Notes: generated from the letters alone by a model not told the origin. A stretch of DNA of 64,000 nt from DASRHD01 sp035485575 (GCA_035485575.1 DATHNW010000028.1:1-64000); one strand, 5' to 3'; shown: positions 1-9,392, counted from the first letter of the stretch. Translations and numbers: made by a program.

Positions 1-318
1 GTCGAACTCGCCGGCAACAGCGTCGGCGACTCCATCAGCTACGCCATTCCCAGTGTGACCGCGGGCACCTACCAGGTGCAGATGGAATGGAAGGGCAACA
101 ACAGCCGCGGCATCCTGCAGCTCTCCATCGACGGCACCAACGTTGGGCCCACGCTCGACCAGTACTCCTCCGGCCAGACCTATCCGACGACGACCTTCGG
201 CACGGTCACCTTCAGCGCCACCGGCACGCACACGCTCAAGCTCACGGTGACCGGCAAGAACTCCGCCTCGAGCAATTACCAGCTCTCCTCCGACAAGTTC
301 ACCTTCGTCGCCCAGTAA
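1..318 (+). CDS. C-terminal end of a secreted protein with a CBM6/35-like module (5' partial)
   Basis: The frame is open from base 1 and ends with TAA at 316-318, so only about 105 C-terminal residues are present. They form a beta-rich module with the phrases AGTYQVQMEWKG and TGKNSASSNYQ. The module is almost identical to the last module of the next gene and to the second module of the GH31 gene. In those complete copies it begins with an EAEN motif, typical of CBM6/CBM35-like carbohydrate-binding folds. The rest of the protein, including any catalytic part and signal peptide, lies upstream. The role is inferred to be polysaccharide or surface binding. Confidence 0.75.
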   Translation, partial: VELAGNSVGDSISYAIPSVTAGTYQVQMEWKGNNSRGILQLSIDGTNVGPTLDQYSSGQTYPTTTFGTVTFSATGTHTLKLTVTGKNSASSNYQLSSDKFTFVAQ

Positions 319-328
319 TTACCCCATC

Positions 329-357
329 GCGCGCAGGAAAATTAAACTCCTGCGCGC
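329..357 (+). terminator. Strong hairpin after the first secreted-protein gene
   Basis: Perfect 10-bp inverted repeat (329-338 with 348-357) around a 9-base AT-rich loop, 10 bases after the stop codon. No clear T-run follows, so it may act as an mRNA 3' stabiliser rather than a classic intrinsic terminator. Confidence 0.5.
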
Positions 358-462
358 TGCCGTTAAACCCGGCGCAAATTGCCCGCATAGCATTGCAAAA
401 CAATTTCCCTTAGCCCCCGACCAACATCTCTGTTTCAAACCTGTACTGCTTCTTTCCCAATA

Positions 463-3400
463 ATGAATACCTCGAACAAAAGTGTCAGTAAACTCCGCGG
501 ATTGGCCTGCCTGCTGACCGCGTTTTCGGCCGCCGTGCTACCCGCGCGCGCGCAAGTGAACATCTTGACGCAGCACAACGACAATGCGCGCACCGGCGCG
601 AATCTGAGCGAAACCATCCTGAACACCTCGAACGTGAATGTGAATTCGTTCGGCAAGCTTTTCAGCTACTCGGTGTCCGGCGACGTTCTCGCGCAGCCGC
701 TTTATATTTCCGGACTGAGCATCGCGGGCGGCACGCACAACGTGCTTTACGTGGCGACGATGAATGACCGCGTCTATGCCCTTGATGCCGACAGCAATAC
801 GCAGCTGTGGTCGGTGAACTATGCCATCAGCCCCGAAACGCCCGTTCCGATCACGGGCATTGTCGGCTCCAACACTCTCAACATCCACAACAACGTCGGC
901 ATTGAAGGCACGCCGGTCATCGACCTGTCGACCAACACGATGTACTTTGTGGCGCGGACCATCAACGGCAGCACCTATTTCCAGAGACTGCACGCGATTG
1001 ATATTCTCACCGGCGCGGAAAAATTTGGCGGCCCGGTTACGATCACCGCCTCGGTGCCCGGCACGGGCAATGGCACCTCCGGCGGCAACGTGGCATTCGA
1101 TCCGAAGATGGAAAATCAACGCCCCGGGCTCGCCCTCGCCAACGGCAACGTGATCATCACCTGGGCCGGACACGAGGACAAGGAACCCTGGCATGGTTGG
1201 GCCATCGCCTACAATGCCACCACGCTCAAGCAGACCTCGCATTACTGCCCGAGTCCCAACAGCCATGGTTGCGGTTTCTGGAATGGCGGCCAGGCGCCCG
1301 CGGTCGACGCGAGCGGCAACGTCTATATGATGACCGGCAATGGCTCCTACAATGGAACGACCGAATTCTCCAACAGCTTCCTTAAATTTACGAGCGGCAG
1401 CAGCGGACTGAGCTTTGTCGACTGGTTCACGCCCGATGGTTCGGGCTCCGGTACCAACACCGGCGACAACCCCACCAACGAAGACGCCCACGATTTGGAT
1501 CTGGCTGCGGCTGGCGTGCTCCTTATTCCCGGCACCAGCGACGTGTTCGGCGGCGGCAAGCTGGGCAAGCTTTACCTCGTCGATACCGGAAACATGGGCC
1601 ATGAGGTTTCCGGCAACACCCAGATCATCCAGAATTTCCAGGGCGTCACGGTCAACAGCACCTGCGGCTACAACCATATCCATGGTGCCCCGGTTTACTG
1701 GAACAGCCCCACCAACGGTCCGACCATCTACGTATGGGGTGAAAATGATTCCGGCCGGGCTTATAAGTTTACCGGCGGAAAATTCCAGACCACGGCCTTG
1801 TCGCATACGTCGGCCACTTCCCCGACCAGCGGTTGCGGCATGCCCGGCGGCATCCTTTCAGTTTCAGCCAATGGCAGCACCGCGGGCACCGGCATTGTCT
1901 GGGCCAGCACGGTCAACACCGGCAACGCCGTCCACAACAACGTGAACAGCATCCTGCGCGCCCTCGACGCCGACAACCTGGCCCACGAGCTCTGGAACAG
2001 CAACATGAACTCCTCGCGCGACAGTTCCGGCACGCTGGCCAAGTACGTTCCGCCGACCATCGCCAACGGTAAGGTTTACATGCCCACCTGGAATCAGGAC
2101 ACGGGCGGCTCGTCGAACACCATAAATGTCTACGGCCTGCTGACCCAGACCCAGGCGGCTGCGCCTTCGTTCAGCCCCGGTGGCGGCACATACACCAGCG
2201 CTCAGACGGTGACGATTTCGTCTTCCACCAGCGGCGCCTCCATCCGTTATACGACGGATGGCAGCACCCCGAGTGAAACTGCGGGCACGATTTACTCCAG
2301 CCCGGTGAGCATCAGCAGCAGCCCAACCACGCTGAAGGCCATTGCTTACAAGAGCGGCCTGACGGACAGTCCCATCACCAGCGCCACTTACACGATCAAC
2401 ATCGGCAGCGGCCCGATCAGCCTGGAGGCGGAAAACCTCTCGCCGACGGGCACCGGTGCCACGGTCAGCATCAGCAATGATGCCAACGCCAGTGGCGGAG
2501 TGGTGGAGTTCCTCAATGCCACGGCTGCCAGCCAGTTCATGACCCTGACCACGCCGAGCATTCCTGCCGGCACCTATCAGGTTCAACTGCGCTACAAGAC
2601 TAACACCACGCGCGGCCAGCACAACGTCGTGATCGATGGTACGCAGGTCGGCGGCACGATCGACCAGTACGCCACGACCTCGACCTACGTCACCGCCACC
2701 TTGGGCAATGTGGTCCTCAGTGGCAGCGGTGCGCATACCATCGTCTTGAACGTGACGGGCAAAAATGCCTCTGCGACCCAGTTCTACATCACTGCGGACG
2801 TGTTCACGCTGACGCTGCAGTCGGGCGGAAATCCGCCGGCGGCTGCTCCGGTCTTCACTCCCGGCGGCGGCACGTATACCACGCCCCAGACGGTGACGAT
2901 CAGCACCACGACCGGCGGCGCCTCGATCCGCTATACCACCGACGGCAGCACGCCCTCGGAAACCGCGGGCACGCTCTACTCCAGCCCGGTGAGCATCAGC
3001 GCCACGACGACCCTCAATGCCATCGCCTATGAAAGCGGTTTCACCGACAGCTCGGTGACCAGCGCGACTTACACGATCGGCACGGGCGGCGGTGGCACGA
3101 CCGTCTCCTTCGAGGCTGAGAATATCACCTACACGCCGACCGGCGCGACCGCCTCGGTCCAGACCGACGTCAACTCCAGTGGAGGAAAGTGGATCGAACT
3201 GGCCGCCACGGCCACCGGTCAGTCCATCAGCTACGCCATTCCCAGTGTGACGGCAGGCACCTACCAGGTGCAGATGGAATGGAAGGGCAACACCACCCGC
3301 GGCACCCTGCAGCTGTCGGTGGATGGCACCAACCTCGGCAGCACGCTGGACCAGTATTCTGCCGCTCAATCCTATCCGACGACCACGTTTGGCACGGTGA

Positions 3401-3510
3401 CCTTCAGCTCGACGGGCACCCATACCGTCAAGCTGACCGTGACCGGTAAGAATGCGTCCTCGACCTCCTACCAGCTCTCGGCGGACAAGTTCAACTTCAT
3501 CGCCCAATAA
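463..3510 (+). CDS. Secreted quinoprotein-like beta-propeller protein with CHB_HEX_C and CBM6/35-like modules
   Basis: 1015 residues. A signal peptide (about 1-30, ending in ARA before QVN) points to export. Residues about 30-560 look like a PQQ-type beta-propeller: repeated VYALDAD, TPVIDL and LRALDAD blades and a starting HNDNARTGAN motif seen in quinoprotein-like secreted proteins. Then come a chitobiase/hexosaminidase C-terminal-like domain (about 566-646), a CBM6/35-like module A (about 652-786), a second CHB_HEX_C-like domain (about 797-873) and module B (about 881-1015). No catalytic residues can be assigned, and the propeller may bind a ligand or cofactor or be purely structural. The start is ATG at 463 because the signal peptide follows directly. 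The next gene carries the same modules in a different order. Confidence 0.7.
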   Translation: MNTSNKSVSKLRGLACLLTAFSAAVLPARAQVNILTQHNDNARTGANLSETILNTSNVNVNSFGKLFSYSVSGDVLAQPLYISGLSIAGGTHNVLYVATMNDRVYALDADSNTQLWSVNYAISPETPVPITGIVGSNTLNIHNNVGIEGTPVIDLSTNTMYFVARTINGSTYFQRLHAIDILTGAEKFGGPVTITASVPGTGNGTSGGNVAFDPKMENQRPGLALANGNVIITWAGHEDKEPWHGWAIAYNATTLKQTSHYCPSPNSHGCGFWNGGQAPAVDASGNVYMMTGNGSYNGTTEFSNSFLKFTSGSSGLSFVDWFTPDGSGSGTNTGDNPTNEDAHDLDLAAAGVLLIPGTSDVFGGGKLGKLYLVDTGNMGHEVSGNTQIIQNFQGVTVNSTCGYNHIHGAPVYWNSPTNGPTIYVWGENDSGRAYKFTGGKFQTTALSHTSATSPTSGCGMPGGILSVSANGSTAGTGIVWASTVNTGNAVHNNVNSILRALDADNLAHELWNSNMNSSRDSSGTLAKYVPPTIANGKVYMPTWNQDTGGSSNTINVYGLLTQTQAAAPSFSPGGGTYTSAQTVTISSSTSGASIRYTTDGSTPSETAGTIYSSPVSISSSPTTLKAIAYKSGLTDSPITSATYTINIGSGPISLEAENLSPTGTGATVSISNDANASGGVVEFLNATAASQFMTLTTPSIPAGTYQVQLRYKTNTTRGQHNVVIDGTQVGGTIDQYATTSTYVTATLGNVVLSGSGAHTIVLNVTGKNASATQFYITADVFTLTLQSGGNPPAAAPVFTPGGGTYTTPQTVTISTTTGGASIRYTTDGSTPSETAGTLYSSPVSISATTTLNAIAYESGFTDSSVTSATYTIGTGGGGTTVSFEAENITYTPTGATASVQTDVNSSGGKWIELAATATGQSISYAIPSVTAGTYQVQMEWKGNTTRGTLQLSVDGTNLGSTLDQYSAAQSYPTTTFGTVTFSSTGTHTVKLTVTGKNASSTSYQLSADKFNFIAQ
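2416..2820 (+). repeat. Module A copy 1 (CBM6/35-like)
   Basis: Coding repeat. It matches 3808-4206 in the GH31 gene at DNA and protein level, including EAENLSP, GTYQ.QLRYK and DQYATTSTYV. This is a direct repeat between neighbouring genes. Confidence 0.75.
3103..3507 (+). repeat. Module B copy 2 (CBM6/35-like)
   Basis: Coding repeat. Closely similar to 4239-4641 and to 1-315; all three share SISYAIPSV and GTYQVQMEWKGN. It is the C-terminal module of the propeller protein. Confidence 0.75.
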
Positions 3511-3537
3511 TCACCGGCGCCTAAAAATATCGGTGCG

Positions 3538-3579
3538 CGCGGGCGCGTTCTCCAAAACCGCCCGCGTGCTTCCCTTTTT
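3538..3579 (+). terminator. Probable intrinsic terminator of the propeller gene
   Basis: An 8-bp GC-rich stem (3538-3545 with 3559-3566), a 13-base loop, then a pyrimidine stretch ending in CTTTTTC. It lies 27 bases after the stop codon. Confidence 0.6.
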
Positions 3580-3682
3580 CACCAACAATCAACGCTCCCA
3601 TTAACGATTTAACCTTCACCGTGATGTCTTCCTTCCGGTTTTTGTAATCTTGTCGCTTTCCCCATCCTCTCCGCTCCCACAA

Positions 3683-6600
3683 ATGAACACAAAAGAACCC
3701 CGTATGCATCCAATCCATCAGCGCTGGCCATCCCTCAAATTCATGGGCATGGCGGCATCCCTCTGTCTGCTCTCATTCGGCCTGACCGACCGCCTGTCTG
3801 CGCAGACCTTTGAAGCAGAAAATCTTTCGCCCGTCGGCACCGGTGCGACGGTCAGCATCAGCAACGACACCAACGCCAGCGGTGGCGTGATTGAGTTCCT
3901 CAACTCCACCGCGGCTGGCCAGTCGATGACCTTCACGACTCCCAGCATTGCCGCGGGCACGTACCAGCTCCAGCTGCGCTACAAAAACAACACCAGCCGC
4001 GGTCAACATACAGTGACCGTCGATGGCACCCAGGTCGGCGGCACAGTGGATCAGTACGCTACGACCTCGACCTATGTCACGGTCACCCTTGGCAACGTCA
4101 CCCTCAGCAGCAGCGGTGCGCACACCATCGTGATGAACGTCACCGGCAAGAACGCCTCCGCGACCCAGTTCTATGTCACCGCGGACACGTTCACATTCAC
4201 GCTGCAATCCGGCGGCGGCGGCGGAACTCCGCCCACGGTCAATTTTGAGGCGGAGAATCTCACTTACACGCCCAGCGGCGCGACGGCCTCCGTCCAGACC
4301 GACACCAACTCCAGCGGTGGCAAGTGGGTCGAGCTCGCCGGCAATAGCGTCGGCGACTCCATCAGCTATGCCATTCCGAGCGTGGTGGCGGGCACCTACC
4401 AGGTGCAGATGGAATGGAAAGGCAATAACAGCCGCGGCATCATACAGCTCGCGGTCGACGGCACCAACCTCGGCAGCACGCTCGACCAGTATGCTTCCGG
4501 GCAGACCTATCCGACGACCACGTTCGGCACGGTGACGTTCAACTCGGCCGGCACGCACACCATCACCCTGACGGTGACCGGTAAGAACAGCGCCTCGAGC
4601 AATTATCAGATCTCCTCCGACAAGTTCACCTTCGTCGGCCAATCCGGCACCGGTCCGAGCCAGGTGGCAGATCCTTCCTTCAGCCCGGTTGGCGGCACGT
4701 ATTCTAACACGCAATCGGTGGCGATCACGACCTCCACCCCCGGCGCGACCGTCCGTTACACGACGAACGGCAGCGCTCCCTCGGAGACAGCTGGAACGGT
4801 TTATTCCAGTCCGGTGAGCGTTAGCAGTTCGGAGGTCCTCACGGCCATTGCCTATGAAAGCGGTTTTACTGACAGCAATGTCACCAGCGCCAGCTACACC
4901 ATTGGTACTGGCCCAACCCAGGTTGCGGCTCCGGTCTTCAGTCCGGCGGGCGGCTCCTACAGCAACGCGCAAAATGTGTCGATCACCACCACGACCGGTG
5001 GTGCCACGATCCACTATACGACAGACGGCAGCACGCCGAGTGAGACCGCTGGCACAGTTTACTCCGGCGCCGTGAATATCAGCAGCACGAAGACCCTTAA
5101 GGCCATCGCGTTTGAGAGCGGCTTCACCGACAGCACCGTCACCAGCGCGACCTACAACATCAGCACCGGTGGTAACGGCACGCCTAACGGCCAGCCCATC
5201 CTCCCGCCCAAGTGGGCCTTCGGCGTCATGTATGGCAGCTATGACAACCAGACCGGCGTTCTGAGCAACATGACCCAGCTGCGTAACAGCTACTGCGGCG
5301 ATCTCATGTGGATCGACTCCAGCTGGCTGGGCAGCAACTACAACGGCCCGGGCGCTGACTACATCGACTTCAAGTTCGATCCGAGCCAGTTCGCAAATCC
5401 GGCGAGCATGATCAGCACGCTGCACAGCAATCACTTCCACTTCGGTGTCTGGGAATGGCCGTGGATCGACAAGAGCAATTCCTTCTACAGCACCGGTGCC
5501 AGCAAGCACTACTTCATCGAAAACAGCAGTGGAGCGGTGGTCAACGGCGGTGGCTGGCACGGTGTCACCTTCACCGGCCAGTTCGACCTCTCCACTTCGG
5601 CCGGTTCCACTTGGTGGAAGAGCCTCAATCAGCCGCTCTTTGATATCGGCTTCGACTTCCTGAAGATGGACACAACCGTGGGCATTCCGAGCGGCGGCGT
5701 GCTGGTCAACGGCAGCAGCAGCAGCACCGATTGGAAGGGCTTCTATCACAAGGCCGCCTGGGAAATCACCGCGACCGCGACCTTGGCCCAGGGCAGAGGT
5801 CTGCTCCTGGCTCACTCCGATGCCGGCGCAGCCACGAACAATGACCAATATCCCGGCCTGTGGACGGGCGACAGCAGCGCCACGTTTGCCAGCATGATCT
5901 CGAAAGACATGGGTGATGCCTTCAAGTGCAACACCAAGACTTCGGGCGCCTACTGGTGCGGCGACACCGGCGGCTACAACGGCACGTCGAACGACGAACT
6001 CTATCAGCGCTGGCTGGAATACGGCTGCTTCACGCCCCTGACCGAATTCTTCGGCGCCAAGGGCGAGAAGGGCTCGAACAGCAACATTGGACGCTTCCCC
6101 TGGTGCTTCAGCACCGCGGCACAGGCGACCTTCTCGCACTATACCCAGCTGCGCTACCAGCTCCTGCCGTACCGCTATTCCAATGCGCAGGCCTGCTACC
6201 ATATCACCGGCACCGTGCAGTACCCGGTCTGGTGGCCGAACTCGACGCAGATCATCAACGGTCATGGCACCAGCGAGATTCTTGTCCAGCCGGTGACCAC
6301 CGCGAGCGCGACCAGCGCCTCGGTGAAGTTCCCGTCCGGCATGAACTGGATCGATTACAACAGTGGCACGATTCACGCCGGTGGCAGCACCGCGACGATC
6401 TCGGCTCCGGTCAACCAGGTGCCGATGTTTGTGAGCGCCGGTGCGATCATCCCGATGCTCATTCCGTATGATTCGAGTGGCAACGCGATCAGGCAGGATT
6501 ATGTCGATGAGTTCCCGGCCAATCCGCTGACGATCGACACCTATCCGTCCGGCTCGACCAGCTACACGCTGTACGAGGATGACGGCATCAGCGACCTGTA

Positions 6601-6913
6601 CATCACGGACAATGAGTTCTCCACCACGGTATTCAGCTCGGACAACACGAGCGGACACGAAGTGCTGACGGTGGGCGCGGCCAATGGCTCGTTTGCCGGC
6701 CAGCTTTCGTCCCGGACCTACTACCTGAAACTCAACCAGCAGACCTCCGCGCCCGCCAGCGTGACCCGCGACGGCAACACGGAAAGCCAGGTTGCTTCGA
6801 AGTCGGCCTTGGTGTCCGCCTCGGAAGGCTGGTACTACGATTCAGCCAACGCCATCGTGTGGGTGAAATTCACCACCTCGACGAGCGTTTCGACCTCGGT
6901 GTCGCTGCACTAA
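3683..6913 (+). CDS. Secreted GH31-family glycoside hydrolase with N-terminal CBM and CHB_HEX_C modules
   Basis: 1076 residues from ATG 3683; ATG 3704 is an equally plausible start. A signal peptide ends near LSAQ. In order: module A (about 45-175), module B (about 187-320), two CHB_HEX_C-like domains (about 330-500), and a GH31 (beta/alpha)8 barrel from about 510. Barrel motifs include MWIDSSWLG, FGVWEWPWID, the nucleophile strand FLKMDTT (Asp about 663) and the acid/base segment WTGDSS (Asp about 730). The C-terminal beta part has VPMFVSAGAIIPM and TLYEDDG, as in alpha-glucosidases and alpha-xylosidases. The usual GH31 N-terminal beta-sandwich is not evident; the carbohydrate-binding modules sit in its place. 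It probably cleaves alpha-linked sugars from a polysaccharide outside the cytoplasm. Substrate specificity cannot be read from the sequence. Confidence 0.85.
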   Translation: MNTKEPRMHPIHQRWPSLKFMGMAASLCLLSFGLTDRLSAQTFEAENLSPVGTGATVSISNDTNASGGVIEFLNSTAAGQSMTFTTPSIAAGTYQLQLRYKNNTSRGQHTVTVDGTQVGGTVDQYATTSTYVTVTLGNVTLSSSGAHTIVMNVTGKNASATQFYVTADTFTFTLQSGGGGGTPPTVNFEAENLTYTPSGATASVQTDTNSSGGKWVELAGNSVGDSISYAIPSVVAGTYQVQMEWKGNNSRGIIQLAVDGTNLGSTLDQYASGQTYPTTTFGTVTFNSAGTHTITLTVTGKNSASSNYQISSDKFTFVGQSGTGPSQVADPSFSPVGGTYSNTQSVAITTSTPGATVRYTTNGSAPSETAGTVYSSPVSVSSSEVLTAIAYESGFTDSNVTSASYTIGTGPTQVAAPVFSPAGGSYSNAQNVSITTTTGGATIHYTTDGSTPSETAGTVYSGAVNISSTKTLKAIAFESGFTDSTVTSATYNISTGGNGTPNGQPILPPKWAFGVMYGSYDNQTGVLSNMTQLRNSYCGDLMWIDSSWLGSNYNGPGADYIDFKFDPSQFANPASMISTLHSNHFHFGVWEWPWIDKSNSFYSTGASKHYFIENSSGAVVNGGGWHGVTFTGQFDLSTSAGSTWWKSLNQPLFDIGFDFLKMDTTVGIPSGGVLVNGSSSSTDWKGFYHKAAWEITATATLAQGRGLLLAHSDAGAATNNDQYPGLWTGDSSATFASMISKDMGDAFKCNTKTSGAYWCGDTGGYNGTSNDELYQRWLEYGCFTPLTEFFGAKGEKGSNSNIGRFPWCFSTAAQATFSHYTQLRYQLLPYRYSNAQACYHITGTVQYPVWWPNSTQIINGHGTSEILVQPVTTASATSASVKFPSGMNWIDYNSGTIHAGGSTATISAPVNQVPMFVSAGAIIPMLIPYDSSGNAIRQDYVDEFPANPLTIDTYPSGSTSYTLYEDDGISDLYITDNEFSTTVFSSDNTSGHEVLTVGAANGSFAGQLSSRTYYLKLNQQTSAPASVTRDGNTESQVASKSALVSASEGWYYDSANAIVWVKFTTSTSVSTSVSLH
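3808..4206 (+). repeat. Module A copy 2
   Basis: Counterpart of 2416-2820. Here the module follows the signal peptide directly, whereas in the neighbouring gene it is internal. Confidence 0.75.
4239..4641 (+). repeat. Module B copy 3
   Basis: Counterpart of 1-315 and 3103-3507. The stretch from about 4327 is especially close to window bases 1-315, including the same ELAGNSVGDS residues. Confidence 0.75.
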
Positions 6914-6955
6914 AATACAACGACACATCCGCAGGTCGCGCGTGAGCGACTTACA

Positions 6956-6990
6956 AACCGCACCTTTCGTTGAAAGGTGCGGTTTTTCTT
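6956..6990 (+). terminator. Intrinsic terminator of the GH31 gene
   Basis: Perfect 12-bp stem (6956-6967 with 6973-6984), a 5-base loop, and a T-rich tail TTTTTCTT partly within the stem. It lies 42 bases after the stop. Confidence 0.9.
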
Positions 6991-7145
6991 TGGCCTCATG
7001 GTTGCATGGCGGCCACCTTGTGCATTGAAAGTGACGTGGAAAACGGCCTTACCAATGAGGCAATGAACGTCCCTTGCGGTCTTCTGGCGCCGACCCCTGC
7101 GAAAGGGCCCGGGCGTGGCCTGCCCATGAGAATATTTCGAATGAG

Positions 7146-7164
7146 TGCATGGCGGAGCCATGCA
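7146..7164. other. Perfect 8-bp stem-loop upstream of the TPR gene
   Basis: TGCATGGC, GGA, GCCATGCA: a perfect palindromic hairpin followed by TGTTTT, 22 bases before the next start codon. It could be a leader hairpin, a weak terminator or a dispersed genomic repeat. Confidence 0.5.
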
Positions 7165-7186
7165 TGTTTTATGAATCCTGCCGCTT

Positions 7187-9352
7187 ATGCCTGAGCGCAA
7201 CCCCGTCCCGCCCGCCAGCCCTGCCGCGGCCATCGTTCCCGGCTGCGGGGTTCGCCTGCTTGCTGCGAACATCTGGTGGACCATGGCGGTCATTTTTTGC
7301 GCGACATTCATCGCGTATTTCCCCGCGCTCCACGGCGGGTTTATTTGGGATGACGATGGGCATGTGACCCGGCCGGCGCTGGGCTCTTTGCATGGCCTCT
7401 GGCGCATCTGGTTCGAACTCGGCGCAACCCAGCAATACTATCCCTTGCTGCACAGTGCCTTTTGGGTTGAGCATCGGCTTTGGGGGGACGCAACCCTCGG
7501 CTATCACCTGATCACGCTCGGGCTTCATGCCGGCGCGGCCTGCTTGGTTGCCGTGATTTTGCGCCGGCTGGGCATCCCCGGAGCTTTTCTGGCCGCAATG
7601 ATCTTTGCTCTGCACCCGGTGCAGGTCGAATCGGTGGCCTGGATCACGGAGCAAAAGAACACGCTGTCCACCGTGCTCTACCTGTGCGCTGCGCTGGCCT
7701 ACCTGCGCTTTGATGTGGAGCGCAAGCCGGCGTTCTATGTGACCGCGCTCATCCTGTTTATCCTGGGATTGCTGACGAAAACGGTCACCGCCACGCTGCC
7801 GGCTGCGTTATTGGTGGTTTTTTGGTGGCAGCGGGGCCGGCTGTCATGGAAGCGCGATATTCTGCCTTTGGCGCCCTGGTTTGCCGTCGGCGCCATCGCC
7901 GGCCTGTTCACTGCCTGGGTGGAACGCAAGCTGATCGGGGCCGAGGGCGCGGCCTTCGATTTGACCCTGATCCAGCGCTGCCTGCTGGCCGGTCGTGTAA
8001 TTTGGTTCTACCTCGGCAAGCTGTTCTGGCCGGCCCGTCTGACTTTTATTTATCCGCATTGGGACATCAAACCCGCGGTGGCGTGGCAATGGCTGCCGCT
8101 GGCGGGTGTGCTGGCGCTTGGTGTCTTGTTGTGGCTCGGCCGCAACCGTTCGCGCGCCCCACTGGCCGCCTTCCTGTTTTTCGTGGGGTCGCTTTTTCCC
8201 GTCCTGGGATTTTTCAACGTCTTTCCGTTTCTGTATTCTTTCGTGGCGGACCATTTCCAATATCTGCCCAGTCTGGGCATCATCACTCTGGTGTCGGCCG
8301 GTCTTGTGCGGGTGACGGAGCAGGATTCTGCCGCGCTGCGCAAACTGAGTGGGGCGCTGGCGGTTCTTTTACTGGCAGTGCTTGGCGCACTGACCTGGCG
8401 CCAGGCTCATGATTACCATGATATTAGGACGATTTTCCGGGCGACCATCAGCCGGAACCCCGATTGCTGGATGGCCTATAACAACCTCGGCAGCGACCTG
8501 ATGGACAACACATCCGGACTGCAAGAGGCCATCTCCGACTTTCAGCGTTCCCTCCAGCTCAAGCCCGATTATGCCGAGGCCCACTATAATCTGGGGAAAG
8601 CATTTGTTCACCTGGGGCGGTTGCCGGAGGCCATTGAGCAGTATCGGAAGGCGCTGCGGATCAGGCCGGAGCATGCGGACACCTACGATGCCTTGGGTAA
8701 TGCCTTGTATCAGGAAGGGCAGGTGGCTGAGGCGATCGAACAGTACCGGCAGGCATTGCGAATCCAGCCATTGCATGCCAATGCGCACAACAATCTCGGC
8801 GTTGCGCTCGCCCAATTGGGCCGGCTTCCGGAAGCGATCGAACAATATCAGGAAGTGCTGCGGCTAAGGCCCGATAATGTCGAGGCACACAACAATCTCG
8901 GCATTGCGCTGGTCCGGTCGGGGCGCCTGCCGGAAGCGATCGAACAGTACCAGCAGGCTTTGCAGCTCAATCCGAATCATGCCGGCGTGCGTACGGACCT
9001 GGGCATTGCTCTCGCCGAAATGGGCCGGCTGCCGGAGGCGATTGAACAATATGAGCAGGCGCTGCATCTCCAGCCGGACTATCCCGAAGTGCACCTTAAT
9101 CTGGCCAATGCCCTGTTGCGCTCAAATCGGGCAACGGAGGCGATCGGGCAATACAAGGAGGCGTTGCGCCTTAAACCCGGATTTGCCGAAGCCCACTTCA
9201 ACCTCGGTATTGCCCTGATCCAGACGGGTCAGGCGACTGAAGCAATCGCACAGTTTGAACAGCTCTTGAGGATCACTCCCAATGACACCCAGGCGCGCAA
9301 CATTTTGGCGCGGCTGCGGGCTTATCAACAGACGGGCAGTCTTGAAAGGTAA
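7187..9352 (+). CDS. Polytopic membrane protein with C-terminal TPR repeats (TMTC/glycosyltransferase-like)
   Basis: 721 residues. The N-terminal ~400 residues have about ten hydrophobic segments and motifs such as FPALHGGFIWDDD, ALHPVQVESVAWITEQKN and AFLFFVGSLFP, which resemble TMTC-like and related membrane mannosyl/glycosyltransferase-type proteins. Residues about 420-721 contain eight consecutive 34-residue TPR units of the form NLG.AL...GRLPEAIEQY..AL.L.P, plus a partial ninth. The paralogue at 46946-48550 has the same architecture with three TPRs. The protein probably sits in the inner membrane. Whether it transfers sugars is unknown; a DD motif near residue 56 could be catalytic, as in GT-C enzymes (inference). 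It is flanked by terminators, so likely monocistronic. Confidence 0.75.
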   Translation: MPERNPVPPASPAAAIVPGCGVRLLAANIWWTMAVIFCATFIAYFPALHGGFIWDDDGHVTRPALGSLHGLWRIWFELGATQQYYPLLHSAFWVEHRLWGDATLGYHLITLGLHAGAACLVAVILRRLGIPGAFLAAMIFALHPVQVESVAWITEQKNTLSTVLYLCAALAYLRFDVERKPAFYVTALILFILGLLTKTVTATLPAALLVVFWWQRGRLSWKRDILPLAPWFAVGAIAGLFTAWVERKLIGAEGAAFDLTLIQRCLLAGRVIWFYLGKLFWPARLTFIYPHWDIKPAVAWQWLPLAGVLALGVLLWLGRNRSRAPLAAFLFFVGSLFPVLGFFNVFPFLYSFVADHFQYLPSLGIITLVSAGLVRVTEQDSAALRKLSGALAVLLLAVLGALTWRQAHDYHDIRTIFRATISRNPDCWMAYNNLGSDLMDNTSGLQEAISDFQRSLQLKPDYAEAHYNLGKAFVHLGRLPEAIEQYRKALRIRPEHADTYDALGNALYQEGQVAEAIEQYRQALRIQPLHANAHNNLGVALAQLGRLPEAIEQYQEVLRLRPDNVEAHNNLGIALVRSGRLPEAIEQYQQALQLNPNHAGVRTDLGIALAEMGRLPEAIEQYEQALHLQPDYPEVHLNLANALLRSNRATEAIGQYKEALRLKPGFAEAHFNLGIALIQTGQATEAIAQFEQLLRITPNDTQARNILARLRAYQQTGSLER

Positions 9353-9392
9353 ACCAGCCGAAAGGCAGTTTGTTTTGAGAACTGAACCGAAG

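Noticed and set aside
3773..6658. 961-codon minus-strand frame
   Set aside because: It is antisense to the GH31 gene, shows no family motif and is rich in Arg, Gly and Ala as shadows are.
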